From: Bugulina stolonifera
Lineage: Eukaryota; Bryozoa; Gymnolaemata; Cheilostomatida; Bugulidae
Length of the DNA: 64,000 bases
Reading direction: 5' to 3'
Assembly: GCA_935421135.1 (NCBI GenBank)
Contig: OW285191.1
Coordinates: 14,759,700 to 14,823,699, forward strand
Shown: positions 1-11,389 of the stretch, piece by piece
Layout: the number at the start of each line of letters is the position of its first letter
Position numbering within the stretch: position 1 is the first letter of the stretch
Position numbers and translations under genes: made by a program
The notes under the pieces: model-generated
What the model saw: the letters and a program-made list of their open reading frames with translations, nothing else
Database searches by the model: none
Told to the model about the DNA's origin: nothing

Positions 1-2
1 TA

Positions 3-725
3 GATAACCATAGTGAAAGTGACTCTGACTCGGAGGGAGGCAACTACGTCAAACTAATAGAGCCACCTCCTCCAATGGGCAGGCAAGCCTCGCGTCAGAC
101 TTCCTCCGAGAGCAACTCCAGTGTCTTTGAACGAAATACAACACCACGAAATTCAAATACATCTCGAGGTCGTCCTAGTTTTACTACAAGTCCTGGATTT
201 ACCAGGGTTAATTACGATGCAAGTCCGCATTATAGTCCCAGTTCTATGCATCACCATGGCTCACAACAACTGTACGGGCAGCAGCAAACACACCATCACA
301 CATCCCCTCTGCCTACGAAAAGCCATTCACCCAATTCTATCAACTTTAGCAATAGTACTAATGAAATGAATGACTATGTTAATGTAAACTGGAAACCTAG
401 CGATGACATCGCCGATGAACCTCCACCCCGCCCCCCTCGACCCAACAGGCTAGATATAAAAAACCCTCCTAATTGTGGTTCAGTTGGGCCGCCAAAGACA
501 CAGCCTCGTCTCTCCAGAAGTCAAGCAGGTACTCCGCAATCAACTGAAGACTTAATGAGAAGCAAGTTCTCACCAGGGGGCAGCCCTCCCCCACCTAATC
601 ATCAGCAAAAAACATTACTACACATTGATGTTGATGACAAGAAATTACCTGTAGAAATCCGTAAACCGACTTTGCCACCGAAACCATGTCCAGGAACGCA
701 TCATACCGTCACAAAATATGTATGA
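3..725 (+). CDS. 3'-terminal exon of a proline-rich adaptor/docking-like protein (partial)
   Basis: The frame is open from the window edge to TGA at 723-725, giving about 240 residues of low-complexity sequence rich in Pro, Ser, Asn and His. Visible motifs are a DYVNVNW segment (YxN, the type of site bound by the GRB2 SH2 domain once phosphorylated), an NYVKL tyrosine site, and SH3-type proline stretches (PPPRPPRPNR, RKPTLPPKPCPG). No folded domain lies in the visible part. Such tails are typical of GAB, IRS, FRS2 or DOK docking proteins, so a role as a tyrosine-phosphorylated scaffold at the membrane is inferred, not shown. The TAG at bases 1-3 could be the splice acceptor of this last exon. 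The N-terminus, which would hold any PH or PTB domain, is outside the window, so the family is not settled. Confidence 0.6.
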   Translation, partial: DNHSESDSDSEGGNYVKLIEPPPPMGRQASRQTSSESNSSVFERNTTPRNSNTSRGRPSFTTSPGFTRVNYDASPHYSPSSMHHHGSQQLYGQQQTHHHTSPLPTKSHSPNSINFSNSTNEMNDYVNVNWKPSDDIADEPPPRPPRPNRLDIKNPPNCGSVGPPKTQPRLSRSQAGTPQSTEDLMRSKFSPGGSPPPPNHQQKTLLHIDVDDKKLPVEIRKPTLPPKPCPGTHHTVTKYV

Positions 726-2564
726 ATTTCGACGTGGTATTTAGCCCTGCAACCATGTGTTGAGGCTAAAAATATTGTGGTAGTGTTATCAAAGCAATGG
801 CTTACTACTACACACACAGTCTGTTTGGCCCATGTACATGTAGTTATTTAAATTATGCACACAGTTTGTCTGTTTATTGATGTTTTGTTTTTTTATTTCG
901 CTTTTGAATATCCATTTTCACAAATTCAGTGCAATGCTGTATGATATTATGGTTTCTGTTACACGTAGATGCACATTGAAAGATGCAGAGGAGATAACTC
1001 CCAGTCCCGAATGGTTTGTGATAATATTGGGTAACACATCTTTTATTGCACTGTGTTGTTACTTTATATTATATATTTCTATAGCATTATTGGCTTCTGT
1101 CTATATTTAATAGCTTATGATTTTGTATTGTTATCCATTTAATCAAATGGAATTTTAATTTTACTAAAAATATTGTGTACAATTGGAAGTATGCAATACT
1201 GGATATTTTATTGAAAGATGAATATATGATGTATAGTCAGTATGTTGAAGCTGTCCATGGTGATTTGTTATGTAAGCAGAAACTAGACTAACCACCAACG
1301 CCCAAACACCAACAGTATATTTATGAGTAGGACTTCAATATACCCATCATTGCATGTGTCATAAAGAATAATGTATTACAATGTAACAGTAATCACAAAT
1401 TAGCACAAAAGGTCTCACCTACAATGGTTGATTTAATATTTTGCACTGATGCACATTTAGCTGTCCTATCACTGTCTAAGTAAGTTATTAGTTTGGTGGT
1501 CGGCTGGTCGCATGGGCATGGACTATATAATATTATTGCAGTACATAATTACGTACATGCCGTGACATATGAAGGGAGGACAACTCTAATCTCTAACTCA
1601 GGTAGTTGGAGAATTTTCATAGTCTGTGTTCTCTAGAAACTCGATAGTTCGGGGATGGAAAAGAAACCCCATGCTAAATTTAAATTTCCTGCTAGAAAAG
1701 CCAGATTGTTTCACTTTGATTTTTTCTGTTTGTAAGTATCTTAATTTAATTTACTGTCCTGGTTAATACCTCGTATTTAATTTGTTGTTTGACGTGAAAA
1801 ACTATTTTTTGGGTGGATATGTTGGGGCTGATTTCAAACTGGAGAGGTTTACTGGTTACCAGTGCCATGCAGTTAATATGGTAATATTAATATAATATTA
1901 TAATAATTAATATAATTGGATTGTCATCCATCCTTGTCAATCCCAAGCAAATCTAATGATCAATGGTAATCCTTATCATAATCGTAAAATAATGGTTATC
2001 CTATGATATAATTTTGATTTAGTGACAATAATAATGTAATAAACATTCACAGGTCACTCCACCAATTCTGTTGAAGCAAGTTTTCAAATTTGTTATTTTT
2101 AATTTTATTTAAATAAAATTCAGGATGATCAGGATCATCATTTATTATTATTGTAATAATCAAATTAACATAATTATTACATTTTATTTCAATCATCAAC
2201 ATGATGATTGAAATAAAATGTAATAATTATGTTAATTTGATTATTACAATAATAATAAATGTAACCTAATAATATGTAATAATTAATGGCTTGGTATATT
2301 ATGTTATAATAATAATGTAAATGCTCCCACTTTGTGTCATAAATCTAGTGATAGAATCTAATTTTCATTGTTAATCAATGTTTAATCAATATTATTGGTA
2401 TAAATAAAATTGGCAACCATAGGTATATATAGGCCTACATGTACATGTACATTGTAGCCTATTTTCTTGCAGACATTTAGTAACGCAAGTCCAGACCTAA
2501 GATTGTGCCTCGTTATTTGAATGGTAAGTTAAAAAAAGGTCACATACGATTCAGCTGAGTAGTT
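726..2564. other. 3' UTR and AT-rich intergenic spacer
   Basis: No convincing coding exon is seen. It must contain the 3' UTR of the upstream gene; one canonical AATAAA lies at 2038-2043, but whether it is used is unknown. The section from about 1870 to 2400 is extremely AT-rich and holds a 20-bp palindrome at 2101-2120 and the perfect hairpin listed separately. The ACBD6 promoter should lie at the right-hand end. Confidence 0.6.
2139..2261. repeat. Perfect inverted repeat, 60-bp arms, 3-nt loop
   Basis: Bases 2139-2198 are the exact reverse complement of 2202-2261, with only ACA between them. The arms are mostly A and T but not simple sequence. Transcribed, this would be a 60-bp perfect RNA hairpin; as DNA it could extrude a cruciform. 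It could also be a snap-back artefact of sequencing or assembly. Confidence 0.95.
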
Positions 2565-3692
2565 ATGTCTGGCATATCTGATGATGAGGTTGAAAATGAG
2601 GCTACGGATCAAACACCGCTGGAGAAGACTTTCAATGCAGCAGTCAATCACCTACCACAGTTAATGAATAAAATTGCTATACACCAAGATGACTTACTAT
2701 ATCTCTACGCAAGATTTAAACAATCAACACAAGGACCTTGCTGTGCAAAGCGACCAGGATTCTTAGAGTTTCAGGCTAAGAAAAAATGGGATTCATGGAA
2801 TTCAATTAAATCAATGTCTAAAGAGGAAGCTCAATCTCAGTATGTAGGCAAGATCAAGGAGTTGGATGCAAGTTGGGAGCCACAAATATCAGACAGCAAG
2901 CAAAGATCAGGTAGCTTCTCATATTATTATCTATCGAGATGAAACTGTTTTACTCTGTTCTACACACTATAGGCCTCACTGCACAGGTTCTTATTGGACG
3001 TAATGCTACGATAATATTCTAGTGATCTGTATAAGCGTAATATGACCTACTGTACCATGATGACTCTAGTTGAAATAACTCTATCCGCTATTGATTTTAG
3101 ATATTTACCGAGACAGTATTTCCTGATTATGTTTTGCAGCAGTGTTCTAATTATCAATTTACAATATAGCTGCTGGTGGAGTGAAGGTCAGTGCAATGGC
3201 AGACACCGGTGAGCAGGTGTCAGAGGCTGATAAGAATGCATATGATTGGTGTAAAGAAGGAAATCTGTCAAAATTGAAGTCAACATTACAAAGGACATCG
3301 GTAGATATCAATGCTACCGATGATATGGGTAGGTGCTTGTATTGTCATTTGTATGTGTATTTAGCAGATTATGGTTCTTGCATAAAGTCGATGGAAATTG
3401 TTTCTAGATGACATCATTTTGATTTACCTTCGCAGGGCTCTCCATGCTACACTGGGCTTCAGATCGAGGGAATGTAAGTGTAGTGGAATATTTAATTGGA
3501 CTAGGTGCAAATATCAACTGCACGGATAATGATGGGCAAACCCCTTTACACTATGCCTGTTCTTGTGAACATGAAGAAATCGTCCAGGTGCTTCTCAAAA
3601 ACTCTGCAGATTTAAACTGTAAGGACAGCGAGGGGGAAACTCCCATTCAGCTAACAAATTGTGAAACTATCAGGAAACTATTAACTTCATGA
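2565..3692 (+). CDS. ACBD6: Acyl-CoA-binding domain-containing protein 6-like (ACB + ankyrin repeats)
   Basis: Three coding exons, 2565-2910, 3170-3328 and 3436-3692, join in phase to 253 codons plus TGA; human ACBD6 has 282 residues. Exon 1 encodes an acyl-CoA-binding domain (about residues 18-110) with the helix-2 motif YLYARFKQSTQGPC and the lysine-rich AKKKWDSW segment that contact the CoA. Exons 2 and 3 encode ankyrin repeats (MLHWASDRGNVSVVEYLI, then GQTPLHYACSCEHEEIV), ending in IRKLLTS. The ACB-then-ankyrin order identifies ACBD6, a cytosolic and nuclear long-chain acyl-CoA carrier that in vertebrates supports N-myristoyltransferase (family knowledge). Exon 2 has no ATG of its own and is tied to exon 1 by phase (g|ct). 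The first ATG of the open frame was taken as start. Confidence 0.93.
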
Positions 3693-3992
3693 ATGTATTT
3701 TATAGCCCCTCTTAGTGACAAGCCTATTCACTGACATTCTATTACAAAATGAATTGTGCTGATCGTAGGCCAGTTGCTACCTTATAGCATTTTGGATGTG
3801 TAAATAATGCATGAAAGAAAACTCTCAAAAATCATGACACTTTAGTAGTGCTTTTGAAGAATGGTAGCTCATTTTTCTATAAAATATTCACCCATTTTAT
3901 TGATGTATATGTATTATAATCATGTTTCTATCGGCTTTTTAATATAAATCACTGTTGTCAATCATCTACACATACTGCTTATTCAATGGTCA

Positions 3993-3998
3993 AATAAA
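3993..3998 (+). terminator. Poly(A) signal AATAAA of the ACBD6-like gene
   Basis: Canonical hexamer about 300 bp after the ACBD6 stop and the first one downstream. It faces a GCDH poly(A) signal on the other strand 34 bp away. Confidence 0.7.
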
Positions 3999-4031
3999 CT
4001 GAACATACAGATACACACTGAAACCAGCTGC

Positions 4032-4037
4032 TTTATT
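4032..4037 (-). terminator. Poly(A) signal AATAAA of GCDH (minus strand)
   Basis: TTTATT on the plus strand, 290 bp beyond the GCDH stop. With cleavage 10-25 nt downstream, the GCDH and ACBD6 mRNAs would end at nearly the same bases. Confidence 0.65.
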
Positions 4038-4326
4038 GGTAAAATAAGTACTTCAGGGTACATGAATATATATCTGCTTGTGAACATATTTTTTGTTTGG
4101 TTAGAGATTCAGTGCCAGGCATGCTCATTCTAATCTCACCGACAGCACATCTGGGTATCTGTGTAATTTGACATCAATATCATTCTACCAAAATATATGC
4201 TTACTCAATAATTTACACACATAATTAGGAAAATCCTTTCACAGCAAAGTGAAGTATAGAATCGCTTGACGCACAAAATAACTTTAGAAATGCTTATAGT
4301 TAGAAAGTAGGACTGCAATTGTGTAC

Positions 4327-7300
4327 TCAGAAGAAAGACTGTAGACCTGTGATGGCTCGGCCAAGAATGAGGGCGTGCACATCATGTGTCCCTTCATATG
4401 TGTTGACAGTTTCAAGATTCACCATATGTCTGATGACATGGTATTCATCAACTATGCCATTACCACCATGCATGTCTCTCGCCAGCCTGGCTGCTTCTAA
4501 AGCCTACATTAATTTATAGAGAAAACCTTGTTAGACCTAGTATTTATATTATATATCATTGACTTGGGTTATAGATCTCAAACAACATGTGACACTATAG
4601 CATCCTTATGAGAACAAAACATTGTAATATCCAGTGTAGTATAGCACAGGGTGATATTACCTTACCATATTGTAATATACATGTACAGCGTAGTATAGCA
4701 CAGAGTGACATCACCTTGCCACATTGTAATAAACATGTACCTGTACAGTGTAGTATAGCACAGAGTGACATTACCTTGCCACATTGTAATAAACATGTAC
4801 ATGTACAGTGTAGTATAGCACAGAGTGACATTACCTTGCCACAATTATTCCTTTTTACCAAGGAGATCATCTCTGGAGCCACCATGTCCTGATCCTTCAG
4901 TCGACCAACCTGTAGAGATGCTACAATCAGACAGGTAGCTTTAGACTCGGAGTTCTACATGGTTAGCTATTCTATTTGGCACAAACTGCAACACGAATAT
5001 GAACCCAAACTGTACAGCAAGCAGAGTAATCAACTGAACCACTGAAAGGAAATTGCTCTTGTTCATGCATGATTGGGCAATGCATGTGCTTCACTCATTT
5101 TATGAACATCTGAACAGCATCTACTGGATCTATTTACATCCACCAACAAACATAAAAAGACAAAAGTCTCTGATAGATGAAGAACTACTAGTCTTCTAGT
5201 GCTGCTAGAACCTATAAAAGCCGCACATTACCTTGTAACCCAAGTGATATCTCTGTAAGCATGTCTGCCATCTTCTTTTGAATGAGCTGATTCTGTGCCA
5301 GGGGTCTGTTAAACTGCTTCCTGTCCAAAGTATACTGTCTGGCCGCAACTAAGCAGAATTCGGCTGCTCCCATTACTCCCCATGATATACCATAGCGTGC
5401 ATTGTTCAGACAACTAAACGGCCCTGTAATGTTATACATGTAGTTATAGCACACTAATACCACATAAACTACAGATGACTGTTATAAGTAAATAATCAAA
5501 TCATTAATTGCAAACATGAACTGTACACAGGTTTACTCTTCATTACACTACAAATACAATGGACCTATTGTACTTGGATAATTCATTTGGCTCTCTAGAA
5601 TTGTTATGCCAAACACAGTAAATATGATGAGTCATAAAATTAAATGGCAGTAGACTTAACCTGTAAGTCCTTTGACATGTGGTAGCATGTTGTCTTCAGG
5701 TACCTCTACACCATCCATCATGATCATACCAGTAATGCTGGCTCGTAAAGACATTTTCCCTTCTATCTTTGGACACTCCAGACCTGTGATAGAGAGAAGA
5801 ATCTGAAACATTTAACTCTCTGTTCACTTGCACTGGGCTTTCCCGACTGTCGTAGATTAATCTACGTGTACAATACAGGCATTTTTTCAAACGGTCAGGT
5901 AATTATAGTACACATGTACTAAACAACTAATTAAATAATTTCTTGTGAAAGTTACAGCCATCAATTTGCCGATCCCTAATGCTATTCCAGGTTCATATGT
6001 TGAAGAATTAGATGACAAATAATATATCTCAGTGTGACTGTACCGGGCATTCCCTTTTCCAATATGAATCCTCTAATCTTTCCATCATCTCTGTCACACT
6101 TTGCCCACACAACAAGAACATCGGCCACTGGCGAGTTTGTTATCCACGTCTTGCTTCCGGTAAGGTAGTAACACTTTTTCTGCTCATCCCACACGGCTTT
6201 AGTTTCCATACCACCTATAATAATACCAAATTCGTACAGAATGGTGACTGCCTGAAACTGCATGCCCATTCACAAGACGAAGCAAGTTTCCTAAAAGCAA
6301 GATATAACAGTGTTAGAACAACGTAAGTATGCAGTGAGCAGAAAGAAAATTGGTGAGGGTGATTAGATCATAAGAGTTGATACAATTATAAAAAACAGTC
6401 ACAATACCTGGATCTGATCCATGATTTGGTTCTGTTAAACCGAAACAGCCGATCTTACGTCCACTAGCAAGATCGGGCAAATACTTGTCTTTCTGTGCTT
6501 TGCTTCCAAATGTGTTAATTGGATGCATTACCAGTGACGACTGTACACTCATTGCAGATCTAATAATGACATCAATTGATAGGTAAGCACACTGAAGGCA
6601 ATAAGAATTCTTTTAGAAAAACCCATCTCTTTTGCTAAAATTCCTATATTTCCACATAATATTTACTGACAGATCAGAAGACAAAATTTATTAACTTGGA
6701 GGTTTGATCAGAATGCATACTGAACCTGTAACTGCTGTCCACCCTCTCGATTTCTCTAGCAATCAATCCATATGCAACGGAGGTTACACCTGCACAACCA
6801 TAATCTAAAATTATAAAGCATTTCATTAATTACTATCTTTGGGCAATGGAAGAGGCTGATTAGTTCGCTCAACTAAGTCTTGCAACAACAAAAACACTGT
6901 GTTCACATTGCAGCTACCAGAAACAGCTACGGTCGTGAACCACAGGTTTAATACATACAGACATATTTCACTGAGCAATGGGGTTCAGAAACCCAACAAG
7001 ATGAATTTGTGAACCCCACTGCTAAATGAAGGTATAGTGTATAGCAGACCACACTGTGATTAGCGACTGTAGCTGCAGTTGGTAGTTGCAATGCAAACAG
7101 GTTATAACATACATGTATGTGAGAATTCATTTCCAGACCTAACCCAGGTTGTCACCATATACACAATGACTAGATTCTTTCTTACCATAAATTGAATTAA
7201 AATACATTTTTAAAAAGAACCGACAAATATCTGTTGCCCATTATATTTATCTATAGTCTATGTTACTTGCCACCTAGCTGAGGCAGTCTTGCGGTTTAGT

Positions 7301-10300
7301 TTCACTCCCTTCCCTTTAACATTACAATCATACAGGCCTATGTGCGACAATTGATTCAAGTTGGTCTACATTGAACATGTGAAAATATATTTTACAAACC
7401 AATTACGTTATGTACCGCCTGGTATTTCTATAAACTCTTTTTAAGTGGTTAATAGAGTCTAAACTGCAAAAAAGTAGCTATAAATACCTACAATTTGGGC
7501 AATGATTATCTACTCTCTATCTCTACTATTCATTAGCTACAACACAACAGCAGTGGACCCAATAATAAATCACAATTCTCTTTCATGGGAAATAAAATAG
7601 TAGTTGAAACCACTACTGTCGCACTATTCAATATTTGCAAAATAGTATTGTTCATCCTATTTCAATAAGATTGATGTGTTGCTTGTGTTTGGGAACCTAG
7701 CTGCTGCCAAGAAAACCCTGTTCTTCAATTTGTAGCCTACGTATGTATTTTGGGAATTTTGGAAGCACTCAAGCGGTTAATATAAACTGTGCCACAGAGA
7801 CAGCCATAGTGCCTGCAACTCATTGCGGGCATTGCCTGTAACTTTCTTGTTTATCACTGTACACAAGAGCTATTTATAGAATGACAGTGACTCAGTAAGA
7901 TTACTTGGCTATTTTATGCTGTAGCCTACCTATGTTCTCAATACCAAGGGCGTTTCTAGCTATTGTCGCAGGAGTCGTGCGACCCCCCTCTGCACTAACC
8001 AAAAGTCAAAACGGATTATGTACTACATTGTATTTAGCCTTGTTGGTTGTCAGGGCAACCAGCAATAGCCTGTGTGCACCGTCTAAAATGGAAAGTTGTG
8101 TCACCCACGATACCTATTTCATAGAGTTTAGTATACCAAATCTTTGCTAACTTAATCCCTTCTCTCAATCGTTGTGAGTAGTATAGAAAAATCTACCATT
8201 CCTCGTTTGGATTGAGAGTTTTATGGCAAATTTGCTGCCACTACTAATCTACTTGACTTTTTGAAGTGAGAATGCAACATTTTGTGCCCATATGGTATAT
8301 AACTGACTAGTGACTTTTGTCGTAGTAGAAGTAGTCTAATACTACTGATAATAAAATAATATAATCAATAATTAATAATTATAATTTTAATTTGATAAAT
8401 ATAAATAATTAATATAATTATATCAATTAGTGATGATATATAATTAATAATTTTTGTTGTTTTTTTATCGCTTTAATTACACAATTTGCTTATTGGTTTA
8501 CTAGCATAAGCTGTACATCAAATAAAATAATACAACATGAATATTTATTAATTTTAACTTATTATAACTTATTTTAACTAATTTTAACTTATTATATAAC
8601 TTCAAAAAAGAAATCATAATTCCTGACTAACAAACGTAATACATGTAGCTAATGTTATAGATATTATAATATTATTTGTTCAAACAACTTCGCCTGCAAA
8701 TAGAGGCATTTTTATGTATATTTTGTTGCATAAATTTAAATACAGATTCATTCATTCATTCATTATTAATTTATTAATATTCTTATAATAGTAAAATTAA
8801 AAATAGGTATTTATTTTATTGAATTGTTTATTGATGTTAATAATAATAGTAATAATAAATTTTAAAAACAACTTTATTATAATAATAATAATATAATAAT
8901 TAAACTAAAACTACAGTACTACTTTCACTGTGGTGACCCTTATGTATATTCATCACAACCTAAGAGCTCAGGGAGAAGACAAGTATTGATGTTAGCCTTA
9001 GATTAACGACTGACTTTATGCGCTTCTCTATAGTAACGTAATGAAGCTGTGCTATGATATAGTCTACTTGTACTGAAGCAGAGAGAAAATCTGAAGATAA
9101 AAAATAAATATAAATAATATTGGCTTCTATTATAGATAATATACTAGCATTTTAATAATTTTTTCATTGATTTGGTGGTAAGTGGATGTAGACTAACCTT
9201 AGGGATAATGCTTATCTGTTATTAAAGCCTTCAAGGCTTGTTTAGTGAAGGGTATGTGGTATCGAAGGTAGGGTAGGTGGTTTCGTATGGGTAGGGTAGA
9301 GCAGGCAGTTTTGTGGGTAGGGTAGGGGTAGGTGGTTTCGCTACACCTACACCCCTAAGCGGGTGTAACGTGCGATGCCTGGATAATCTGTTTGTAACCA
9401 CTTGTCTTGTTCTCTTTAGGTTTTGAACATGATGTAGACCTATTTTACATTTGAATACTTACTAGTCTTTAAAAGGTCTGGATATATTTACATGTATATC
9501 TTGATAATACTCGGATAATCTTTTTGTAACCGCTTGTCTTGCTCTCTTTAGGTTTTGAATATGATACAGACCTATCTGATATTTGAATGCTCAATAGTCT
9601 TTAAAGGGTCTGGATATATTTGCATTTATATCTTAATTTCTCGTAATTAGTAAAGAACACATTTGGTGTATTCCAACTATAAGTTGGGCTAAACATGGTT
9701 TTGTATTGCAATAAATACCAGCCTACATAATATACGCCTACTGCAGTCGTAGAACTTTTATAATTGTAAACAGTGGTTGGAAGTATGTACATGTAAACTG
9801 AATTATCTAGCTAAACTGAACAACCAATATACTTTAGCCCGTATCTAATCTGTCTGTCTATACCGCATGATCAAATCTAGACATTATCATTCCAAAAGTT
9901 TCCCTTCCTATACCTGGCTGGTTTATAGTAAAGAGAGGGAAACTCCTTAGAAAGCTTGAACAGGCCAAGGCAACTCCTATGATAAATGATCAGCCTATAT
10001 CTAGGCGAGAATTTTTTTGTGGCTAGCAGTTGCTTAGCTACACTAGGAAGAATTAGCTGCATGCACTCTGTTCATACATACAAGGTCGTCTAAGATATAT
10101 TGATGAAGCACTGAGGTTTGCATAATTCGATGTATGGGGATTACCATGGCTAACATGGATTACTCGTCCATTTTAACAATATTTTTCACCGGTATCCAAA
10201 AACGAGCTGTTTGAAATACCACAGTTTTGTCTTTTAGATGAGCTCTGGACGCAGCTTTGGACATTAAAATTCGCTCAGCGGCTTCAGCGGCCGGGGCGCT

Positions 10301-11158
10301 GCCCCGGACCCCACCAGGGGGCCTAGGCGGCCCCCTGGACCCCCGGCCTGCTGATTTCGCCATCCCTTTGATAATTTTCTAGAAACGCCCCTGAATACTG
10401 ACTGGAGGTCATAACAGCCAATATTCAAATGTGTTTATCCTGGCTGCCACTAGGTTTACAAAGACAAACAGCACATCAATCTTAATGAAATAGTATGAAC
10501 AATATTATTTGCAAATATTGAATGGTGCGACAGTAGTGGTTTAATAGTAAACTGCAATCGAGTACTTATTAGAAGCTGCCTCAAGAGTAGATTTAGTGCC
10601 CAACTTGAGATTGAATGAATTGAAAGATGACCATGGTTATCCAATGATGCCATCAGCGGGGAGTCACTTGAATTTTGTGCAATTATATAAAGATTAGTGG
10701 AACTACAATTGGTGTTGAAAAAAGTGAAAATAAACATAGCTTAGTATTTTGTTAAACTAAAGAGTAAACAAACCTTTAATTGTAGGTCCAAGAATACCAA
10801 GGTCTCCCATTTCTTGCAAAACTCCATGATCTGGCTGCTCATATCTGTTGGCTTCAATTATACGTGGCATAAGCTTTTGTTGGCAGTAGGACTTCACCTG
10901 ATCTCTCATTAATATCTCCTCGTCAGTCAACTGACTCTCCAAATTTAATGCATCTGTCCAATCAAATTGGATAGTTGCCACATTTCGAGTTGATTTGAAG
11001 AAACATGCAATGTTTGGGCGAGCTGTTTGAGCTTCAGGCTTTACCAAAACATTTGGCCGGCATATTTTTGTTCTACCGGTGCTTCCTTGCGTTGTTGCGT
11101 TCCAAGATGACCAGGAAAAGCTTCTCCTGAATTGTACAATGGGCGTTGGTTTAAACAT
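4327..11158 (-). CDS. GCDH: Glutaryl-CoA dehydrogenase, mitochondrial
   Basis: Eight coding exons on the minus strand, 11158-10774, 6804-6726, 6559-6408, 6214-6044, 5783-5661, 5423-5232, 4938-4835 and 4503-4327, give 460 residues (human 438). The enzyme is an FAD-dependent matrix acyl-CoA dehydrogenase that oxidises and decarboxylates glutaryl-CoA to crotonyl-CoA in lysine and tryptophan breakdown. The N-terminus ([16 protein letters not shown]) is basic and hydroxylated like a mitochondrial presequence. Family motifs: [85 protein letters not shown], and [20 protein letters not shown] with the catalytic base at about Glu439. Exon 2 was started at 6804 rather than 6789 because this restores the conserved YGCA. 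Exon 7 started at 4938 adds about four residues relative to human in [14 protein letters not shown]; a shorter acceptor at 4909 breaks the phase. Introns carry nested elements and a splice-donor repeat. Confidence 0.96.
4657..4840 (-). repeat. 60-bp tandem repeat carrying copies of the GCDH exon-7 splice donor
   Basis: On the minus strand the end of exon 7 (TGTGGCAAG|GTAATGTCAC) is repeated inside the intron. Donor-like junctions fall after 4835 (the real exon end), 4775, 4715 and 4661, spaced 60, 60 and 54 bp. A partial fifth unit extends to about 4621. The reading frame stays open through all units. Confidence 0.9.
9381..9634. repeat. Direct repeat, two copies at 132-bp spacing
   Basis: 9381-9502 and 9513-9634 are diverged copies, sharing GTAACCACTTGTCTTG / GTAACCGCTTGTCTTG near the start and GGTCTGGATATATTT near the end. 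It lies inside the nested element of GCDH intron 1. Confidence 0.85.
10270..10352. repeat. GC-rich block with GC hairpins
   Basis: This stretch is about four-fifths G+C in a strongly AT-rich region. It contains short hairpins such as GGGGCGCTGCCCC and GGGGGCCTAGGCGGCCCCC. It sits just inside the right end of the nested element and may be a subterminal structure of that family. The minus strand is open for 67 codons here, but the composition explains this and I do not call a gene. Confidence 0.6.
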
Positions 11159-11338
11159 AATTCTACCTGTCCGGGAAAATTATGCAAGTTTGGGCCGGAT
11201 ATCATCCAGAAATGCCCAAAAATTGATCTGGTTATATAAGCCTTCGTTGTTACCACGGCGTCTATTGGCCACTTTTAAATCTCGCTATGATTGGGCAAAG
11301 AAAGCAGAAATTTTATCAGGGTAACCATGTGCCAGTTC

Positions 11339-11389
11339 GAAGTTGTCCTCTCTCAATTGGCTTTTATGAAAATAAGAAAGGACAACTTC
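11339..11389. repeat. Short hairpin of the GAAGTTGTCC family
   Basis: GAAGTTGTCC at 11339-11348 pairs with GGACAACTTC at 11380-11389. Relatives with the same arm sequence and an AATTTTAAAATT-like centre occur at 48836-48875, 50935-50983, 53687-53740 and 55366-55405. Confidence 0.7.

Larger units (their letters stand above)
7945..10393. mobile_element. Approximately 2.45-kb nested element with 15-bp terminal inverted repeats
   Basis: The left end CAAGGGCGTTTCTAG and the inverted right end CAGGGGCGTTTCTAG match at 14 of 15 bases, and AATAC flanks both sides (7940-7944 and 10394-10398), as expected for a 5-bp target duplication. The body is heterogeneous: extreme AT-rich sequence at about 8330-8910, a GGTAGG-rich tract at 9240-9345, a direct repeat, and a GC-rich block near the right end. 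No transposase frame is visible, so it looks non-autonomous. Confidence 0.55.
7607..10542. mobile_element. Inverted-repeat element in GCDH intron 1, split by a nested insertion
   Basis: Bases 7607-7706 are a diverged reverse-complement match to 10441-10542; the outer ends read AAACCACTACTGTCGCAC on the left and the complement on the right. Removing the nested element leaves an approximately 490-bp element with about 100-bp terminal inverted repeats, the size of a foldback-type MITE. No coding sequence is seen and I could not find a clear target duplication. Confidence 0.65.

Noticed and set aside
4608..4892. Plus- and minus-strand frames through the 60-bp repeat in the GCDH intron as separate genes
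   Set aside because: They follow from the repeat period; the minus frame is better explained as exon 7 running into its intron.
9240..9345. Telomere-like GGTAGG tract
   Set aside because: The units are irregular and do not match TTAGGG; it is inside a transposon and only worth noting as G-rich.
10160..10363. 67-codon minus-strand frame in the GC-rich block
   Set aside because: The frame results from GC composition inside a repeat; there is no domain or splice context.
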